64,000 nucleotides of DNA, taken from assembly GCA_029532625.1 (NCBI GenBank), contig JARFXM010000002.1, positions 1,116,001 through 1,180,000 on the forward strand, in the 5' to 3' direction. This stretch comes from Lomentospora prolificans (taxonomy: Eukaryota; Ascomycota; Sordariomycetes; Microascales; Microascaceae). This document shows, one piece after another, positions 58,178 to 64,000 of the stretch. Both the position numbers and the translations under genes were made by a program. Below the pieces are notes generated by a model, which did no database searches, was not told the origin of the DNA, and saw only the letters and a list, made by a program, of their open reading frames with translations. The number at the start of each line of letters is the position of its first letter. The stretch's first letter is position 1.

Positions 58178-59208
58178 TATCAAGCATCCGTCGGCGCCTT
58201 CTGTTTCGACAGTCGAGTCCACCACGTCTGCGAGCCACGCTTCAATCGGCGAGCTCTCAAAGGAACAGTGATGGCAAAGTGTTACAGGCTCTGGCGCCGG
58301 CCGAACGGGCATTTCGTACGGAAGGGGCTTGGTTTGCAAACACGATTGAGTTGAATGTTTCCCATCGTCGTGAAGCAAGTCAATGCTCGCTTGCATCAAT
58401 ATTGATTTACGCCCTGAAGAGTTACTAGAGGTATCCCAGGCAACTAAAAGTCATGATTGCCGAGTATTTGCCGACAGCAAGGCTGTACCAAGTACCTCTT
58501 GCAAGTGATGACTAAACATCCACCTCGACGCCATCCCCACTAGCCACAGAACCCTGCTAAACTCCCAATCCTTTTTCGGGAGAATCAGCACCGCCTGAAG
58601 GAATTCCTTCCCGCCTTAGATGCAGCACCTGCCCTAATTGGTGCAGAGTCGCCCGCCAAGCCACAGCCGGGGGGGAGCCTCAGAGTTTCATGGCCGGAGT
58701 CAAAATTGACCACACTTCGCAGCTATCAAATATACATTTGATCAAAGGGGGACGAACCATGCTATGTCGAATACATAGCCAGGGTAACAGGCGTTCCAGA
58801 AGGGTCAGATGAACATCTTGAGCCGGCTACAGTCGCGCGTCGAGGTGAGCAAGCTTCTGTTCGCCTTTTCCACTTGGACCCTGAGCTTTTCTTTTCTTTG
58901 GAGCTGCGCGTGCATGTAGCTACTCTCAATATCTTCCGTCCAACAGCCCAAACGCCGACAGAACAGAATCACAATATATATAAGAATTCGATGGTTATGG
59001 AGACAAGAAAGAAGAAAGCAAGGGAAGCAGGATAGTAGTGAAGCTTCTCATCTAAGGTGCTGGGATTTAACAGGGATCACATGATCTCCTGTTGTCATTC
59101 ACGGTTGTTAACACAACTTTGGAAGCAAGAGCGACATTAGGCGCCACCTAGTAATCATGGAGAGTATTCATAACGTTATTTCAGACATTTTATTGCTGCA
59201 AAGTAGAG
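58178..59208. other. Intergenic region, no supported gene
   Basis: Upstream of the nuclease-like gene. A few short frames and no recognised motif. Confidence 0.5.
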
Positions 59209-59848
59209 TCAATCTTGTGGCGCCATAGGCAACATTCGGGAAGCCTCGGAAACAATATAAACCAATTTCTGACGGCTGACCTGAGCTTTCCTTATGAGGT
59301 AAGTCCAATCCCTCCAACACACCTCCCAAACCACCCTCACACGCTGACAGTTGGTGTACCTTGATCTTGCCGCTCGCCAGGAATTGCTCAGCAAGAAGCA
59401 ACCACTCTATAGAGAAAGCTTGATCCTCGGGGACTACAGCTAGGATGGCAGACCCAATTCAAAGGCCTCCCCAAAAGCAGTGTAGCCTAGAACCAGTTCA
59501 GACTTGACATTGCTTCGAGGTGCCGGAATCGGAAGAGATAAGTGTAAGTCCCCCCCCTCTGTTGAAATCGCCTCTATATAGAACTTGGTACTAGACTTAA
59601 GCAAGATGGTGTTTATCAAAGACAATTTTTAGCTTACCGCCTGTGAGCCTTTGAATCTCATCTGTAGCTCTAGGGTCCTTGTAGTCTAACGATATCAGCG
59701 CCAAGTCTTTTTTACAAGGTCAAAGTTGTGTAGTGAACAGGTAGTCAATACGTGGTATCAAGATAGCTGGGAGGGGCCGGCCGGCAATGAGTTTAGCCTT
59801 CTCCGGTGCGATGACAACGATGGATTTCTGAACAGATGGTCGCCCCAT
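59209..59848 (-). pseudogene. Truncated zinc-type alcohol dehydrogenase / trans-acting enoyl reductase (ToxD-like)
   Basis: The minus strand starts with MGRPSVQKSIVVIAPEKAKL and a short N-terminal strand region (IAGRPLPAI), then jumps after a stop directly to DLALISLDYKDPRATDEIQR. That sequence belongs about 180 residues later in the family, so most of the catalytic domain and the NAD(P)-binding GxGxxG loop are deleted. Downstream fragments continue to the end: KFYIEAISTEGGDLHLSLPI, SELVLGYTAFGEAFELG, LLLAEQFLASGKIKVHQLSA, GGLGGVLEGLDL and QKLVYIVSEA, with a frame change. The family supplies enoyl reduction to polyketide synthases or reduces quinones. No activity is possible. Remnant introns lie between fragments. 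Confidence 0.7.
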
Positions 59849-60517
59849 GGTGGTTGACAGACTGATGCGAATGGGAGGGAATATATCATTGATGCATGTT
59901 ATACTTAAATATTATATACCTATAGTTAGCGCGGTCAAAGTAAGGTCATTAATTATTGATCGATGATTCATCGGCGTATTTTCCCTTGTGATACTCTCAA
60001 TCTACAGGTGCCGAGTGTGTAGGTATTAAGAATTTACCAGCTTCAAAGTTCCCAGGTGTTGCTCCATTCTTCTTGCCCCACCTCACACGCAGGCGAGACG
60101 CCGAATCGAGCGGCCCGTTGGCTCCCTCGGCCTCTTTCAAATCGAGTGTTCCTCTGATCCGTATCATCACGTATTCATACACAGCGAGGGATAACCTGGT
60201 AAGGTAGGATCGGAGACTGAAAATGTACTGACCAAATTAATACTACCGCTGCTTCCACTGGGACACTGGGACAAAGCTTACAATATCAGCACAAAGACCC
60301 GATACTACTAACTGCAGCCAGCATTAGGGGGAGTTAGGTGTTTATTATACGCGAAGAATGCTGTATTGCATGCATACTTTCACGCAGGGGCCGGATATAT
60401 ATACGATCTAGCTTCCGTGATAGAGATTTCTTTTTTTCTTTTTGCTTTTCTTTTTTTCTTTTCTTTTCTTTTTTTTTTTTTTTCCGTTTTCACGGTGCCT
60501 CCCTCAATCGCTCCAAA
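59849..60517. other. Region between the two dead metabolic genes
   Basis: A minus-strand frame at 59997-60182 (RVRWGKKNGATPGNFEAGK, followed by a GTAAAT donor) may be an exon fragment of another gene; unassigned. Confidence 0.4.
60430..60483 (+). promoter_or_regulatory. Pyrimidine-rich tract upstream of the P450 remnant
   Basis: An almost uninterrupted run of C and T lies 35 bp upstream of the P450 ATG. CT tracts in this position are common in filamentous fungal promoters, so this is probably the former core promoter. Confidence 0.45.
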
Positions 60518-61815
60518 ATGCACCTAGAATTGCAACTCTTTGCTTTCGTGGCCGGTGCTCTCTGCTACTTTGGCCATTTCAGTCGAGGCGAAGACCACCA
60601 TGCCGCAACTTACATCCAAGTTCATACTGTCGCATTTTTAACTTTGGCCGCTCTGCTTTTACCGCCTGGTTGAGGCATTTTTACAGGCATGCGTGGACGA
60701 CGTTACCTTTCTGGCCGGGTTATATGCAAGCCTTGTGTGTGTATCACGCATTCCTGAACCTGCTCAACGTCTTTGCTGGGCCATGCGTGGACGGCACGCA
60801 TCACCAGCTTTGATCTGCCTTTTCGCTTCCGAAGAAAAAAACAATTGTACAAGACTTTGCAAGAGTTGCACTGTCAACGTGGCAACTTCGTGCGTATTGC
60901 CACCGGCGAACTGTCGATTACGCATCCGCACGCAGTTCAGGACATTTTCGGAGCCGATTCAAAGTGTCTCAAGAGTCTGTGGTATGACATTAGTTGGCCA
61001 TAAGATTCCTTGCTCCTTCGTCGGACCCACGCTGGCCACACCGAACTGCATCGAATCTGGAGTTCCGCCTTCTGTATTAAGGCGGTTAGGGCTATGAAGA
61101 ACGAATACAACCGTATCGGAACAAACTCATTGCCAGTCTCGATGCTCACGCCGACCAGTCCCTGGACGTTGACCACTAGCTGGCTTTATATGCCTGAGAT
61201 GTCATGGCCGACCTGACATTCGACCATTCGTTTGGCATGCTGAACACCAAGGAGCAACACTGGGCAATCAAAACTTCCCAACAAGGGGATGAGTGTTAAA
61301 GGTCTCCATTTACCAATGTGGGTATTCCGTATCGTGGTCGTGATTCCCGGCAGCCAGAAGGACTTCAAGATTATATTGAAGTATAATCAAGACGAGATGC
61401 TTTCAAGATGGAAGGTTTGTGCCCACTCATTTTCCATATTATCAACTTCATAATACTGAAGCAGCGTCAAACAGACTGAGCCTAAGTATCCAGACATTAT
61501 GAGCCACCTCTTTGCGCCATACATGAGCAACAACACGCCTTGGGATGATGCCGCGATAAATCTAATGGCTGGGGAATCGCACCTACTTATCAATGCCGGC
61601 AGGTAAGCCATGCCTGAGTAGTAGAGATTCAGTATGGAGTGATTCACTAAACCCGACCATAGCGACTGCGACAGCCACGCTCGCCTGCAGCTTTGTTTGA
61701 ACTTGACAAACAACACGAATACGCGAAGAAGCTGAGTGAAGCGCTGGAACCCCATGTTTCACAATCACTAGACGCATACAGACCAGACAGAGTCAATCAA
61801 TGGGGACATGCTTAA
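60518..61815 (+). pseudogene. Cytochrome P450 pseudogene lacking the haem-binding end
   Basis: From ATG 60518 an N-terminal membrane helix is seen (LQLFAFVAGALCYFGHF). Then, in changing frames, come LYKTLQELHCQRGNFVRIAT with GELSITHP (the P450 N-terminal beta-sheet), FGADSKCLKSLWYDI, RIWSSAFCIKAVRAMK (helix C region), VMADLTFDHSFGML, MWVFRIVVVIPGSQKDFKII, DIMSHLFAPYMS, and LMAGESHLLINAG before an intron at the I-helix (GTAAGC at 61603). The following piece reads TATATLAC and then FELDKQHEYAKKLSEALE. Multiple stops and frameshifts occur. The ExxR and FxxGxxxCxG blocks are absent because the homology ends at about 61815. It would have been an ER-bound monooxygenase, of a type common in secondary metabolism. 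Confidence 0.75.
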
Positions 61816-62324
61816 GATTGCAAAAAAATTAGTCGATAGAGTTCCTTGACTTGTAATACTAGAACCATAAAATATACATTAGTCATTTTTTAATCGTAAT
61901 TTTCTAGATTATTACAATATTATCATGAGTAGGTTTTAGGTCGCCGCTTATAACCCACAACCCTCAGCTGGGTTACACCACCCCCCACCCCCTCCCAAAG
62001 AAAAAAAAACTTGATGACTTATTTTTTGAGGCATAGTAGGGCAAATGGGCTGTTTAAATTGACTATACTAAACCTATACCTACTCATTACCCATTACCCA
62101 TTACTAGGGTAACGGGCGGGTGGTGGGCGGGTATTCCGAAGCTTATCTTAGAGACTGTTCAGACGCGAGACCCGCCAGAGTCATTCGTCTTGATCAAATG
62201 TTGAAATTTTACTGGGGGACATTGCAGAGACCGACATCTTGACGTTCCCAGACGACATTGGCTCGTTCCCGTATGACCACGATCGCGCCTACAGGTTCAA
62301 CTGATGGAATTATGGGTGCACCAA
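61816..62324. other. Spacer with a C-rich tract and GGGTAA-type repeats
   Basis: Contains a C-rich/A-rich junction at 61978-62010 and, at about 62085-62135, ACCCATTACCCATTAC facing GGGTAACGGGCGGGTGGTGG. This resembles the subterminal GGGT/ACCC motifs of hAT-type transposons but lacks a matching partner. A 30-codon plus-strand piece (GDIAETDILTFPDDIGSFPY) might be a C-terminal gene remnant. Confidence 0.4.
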
Positions 62325-62426
62325 TTAGGCAACCGGGCCAGCAATCGCACCAGCTAGGCCAATAGCTATAATAATGTGTGTGATGATGGGGGTGGCAATG
62401 AAGCCCGCCATTCCTGCAATGGGCAT
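62325..62426 (-). CDS. Possible very small hydrophobic peptide, 33 codons
   Basis: ATG 62426 opens a frame reading MPIAGMAGFIATPIITHIII then AIGLAGAIAGPVA before a stop. The Gly/Ala/Ile-rich helix would span a membrane once. The length is too short for gene prediction to be safe; another frame continues with a similar Pro/Ile-rich composition, so an intron or frameshift may hide a longer protein. I do not recognise it. Confidence 0.25.
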   Translation of the reverse strand: MPIAGMAGFIATPIITHIIIAIGLAGAIAGPVA

Positions 62427-64000
62427 TTTGATGAGTTTAAAAGGGTGAAGTTGGTTTCAGATTTGACTGGGGGTAAGGTTGAGTTCAGTGATATATGATT
62501 GAGTTGGCCTGATGAAAGAATTCTCAAGTCACAGTAGGCCTTGGCCGCCTTTTTATACTTGATATCTGACTTTACCTCCCTCCAGTTGATGGCAGTTCCA
62601 TCTTTGTGACCAGGTGGGTGGTGTAGTATTATTATATAGCTGGTGATGGCTTATAAACTGATAAATAATGTAAGAAGTGGTCATGGTCATGTAGCTGTGT
62701 CTTAATTATCTCTCTGCTAGTACATTTTCCCCTTTGTCTGCTAGAATAATAGTTGCACTCTGGCTCTTATATTGCAGCTGGTTGGGCCTGAAGCGTGGTG
62801 GATGAGCTGTGTATATGTGGGGAGCTTGGCATCATCACACTAATCACTTTGTAAGGCGTTCTCATTAAACTTATTAATAGCTACACTATCTCTTTGGATC
62901 CCCATCCAAAAAAAGGCTGCATTTCTTTGCAAACTGCTGAGACAGTCTAAACCACTCGCAGTTTGTTAGCTAAAACGCATGAACTCATCACTTATTGTTC
63001 CATTTCGCCTCCTTGGGTCTACTTACCCATGGACTTCGAGATGCGGTTGGTTCGATGTTGTCACCGCAGAATTCATTTTCTTCTATTCAAGTCACTGGGC
63101 AATATAAGTGTACACTTAGAAATGCAGTTGGCTGGAACCTATCGCTAAACTATCTAACTATTATCCCTCTCCATCGTACACTTTGGTAAGCCTCTTTGGT
63201 AAGCTTTAGACATGACTGGATAGAGACCGTCGCCTGCTGCCTGTTGTTCCCCCGCTTCATTATCAGACAGTCTCTTCTTAATATGGACATGGCAGCGCGA
63301 CAGCTGAACTCAGTCCACATGAGGCCTTGCCTTCTCCCAACATCGGCTATGAAGGTCAGGTAAACTAACTAGTTCATATTATAGTGGCATGAAAGAGTTT
63401 CGACTCTCTTCTTAAAGAAGTCTCCTACTATGCCGCATCCCCCACCCCGAACACCCTCTTAATATGGAAGCAAGGTTCAATCCCACAGGAGGCTCGAGCA
63501 CAACTTCAAGTATAATATAAGGCAGCCTCTTTCAATCACACATCACATCCTAGGCTATATTACGCTTAGGTTTTGTAAATCCAGCCGAGCCTCGTTTAAG
63601 GTGTATCGGATAATCCCCGAGAAAGACAGCAATCTCAGAGCCCCCTAAACTATAACTGCACAGTGAGTGTGCCTAGATGTGAGATGATGGCGAGCCGGGA
63701 CTGTGGTACAATTTCTACGACTTCGACCGCGGGATAATATTTGCATTCTATTCCTAACCAAGTATAGTATAGGAGTATTGCGGATTATGATAGAGCTAGA
63801 ATGCCTCCAGTATAATGAGTGAGAAAGGGAACACTATTCTTCTCCAGCCTATGAGATATAAGGAAGGGCCAATGAGGTGCGTCTGATCTGTTTAGGGACA
63901 GTAGAAGGGCTTCTTAGCAATGAAGAGTAAGAATCTTATGGGACATAGAAGTCTAAGCCCTAAGAGGATTAACCCTATGAAAAGGTAATGGATAAATATA
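62427..64000. other. No gene identified to the window end
   Basis: Short frames of up to 64 codons only. Base composition becomes more AT- and purine-rich beyond 63350 and may mark the approach to another degraded block. Confidence 0.5.

Overview
The window reads as a filamentous ascomycete (Pezizomycotina) chromosome segment with two sharply different compartments. The evidence is the short GT-AG introns with CTAAC-type branch points, a nuclear tRNA-Gly with an anticodon-loop intron, CFEM, SesB-like, NACHT and fungal PD-(D/E)XK families, and a long block in which almost every CpA/TpG has become TpA/TpA. That last pattern is the signature of repeat-induced point mutation (RIP).

Positions 1-30254 are an extremely AT-rich transposon graveyard with no intact gene. 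Fossils that can still be read are: two copies of a Tc1/mariner-type element with shared terminal inverted repeats in opposite orientation (75-989 and 12816-13741); a longer Tc1/mariner element (8659-10051); Ty3/gypsy chromodomain retrotransposon pieces (5986-7800 and 26880-28800) with matching LTR-like copies (5448-5985, 29392-29834 and an inverted copy 29835-30254 that ends exactly at the compartment border); minus-strand gypsy fragments (about 19.4 and 22 kb); and three short, GC-normal insertions with perfect 5-bp target duplications (4754-5004, 21397-21504, 24351-24699) that look like solo LTRs or TRIM-sized LTRs too short to be RIPped. There is also a near-perfect 120-bp tandem duplication at 20041-20280.

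Positions 30255-40000 form a locus of SesB-like alpha/beta hydrolases and a NOD-like receptor. A seven-segment gene on the minus strand (30462-33898) joins an N-terminal SesB-like esterase domain to a NACHT NTPase, but the NACHT part is interrupted by an apparent one-base frameshift. Two further SesB-like units lie next to it: a five-exon minus-strand copy killed by three C-to-T-type nonsense codons (36814-38064), and a plus-strand copy whose nucleophile serine is cysteine (38656-39983). Two small coiled-coil genes (34401-34997, 36204-36600) lie between them. In fungi such domains are associated with allorecognition and programmed cell death; that role here is inference.

Positions 40-58 kb are ordinary gene space with some dead genes: a secreted three-exon protein of unknown function (40716-42298), a membrane-anchored fatty aldehyde dehydrogenase (44302-45927), tRNA-Gly(GCC) (46778-46861), a multiply frameshifted NAD-dependent epimerase pseudogene (47609-48673), a secreted But2-like protein (49450-50178), a dynamin/Mx-like C-terminal fragment (51126-51774), a two-copy dispersed repeat whose second copy contains a 19-bp minisatellite of about 34 units (52487-54060), a CFEM membrane protein (54359-55570) and a five-exon PD-(D/E)XK nuclease-like gene (56557-58177).

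Positions 59-62 kb hold broken pieces of a medium-chain enoyl reductase/alcohol dehydrogenase and a cytochrome P450, possibly the remains of a secondary-metabolism cluster. From 62.4 kb to the end no convincing gene is seen. Reading frames, splice sites and family calls were made by eye; no database search was run.
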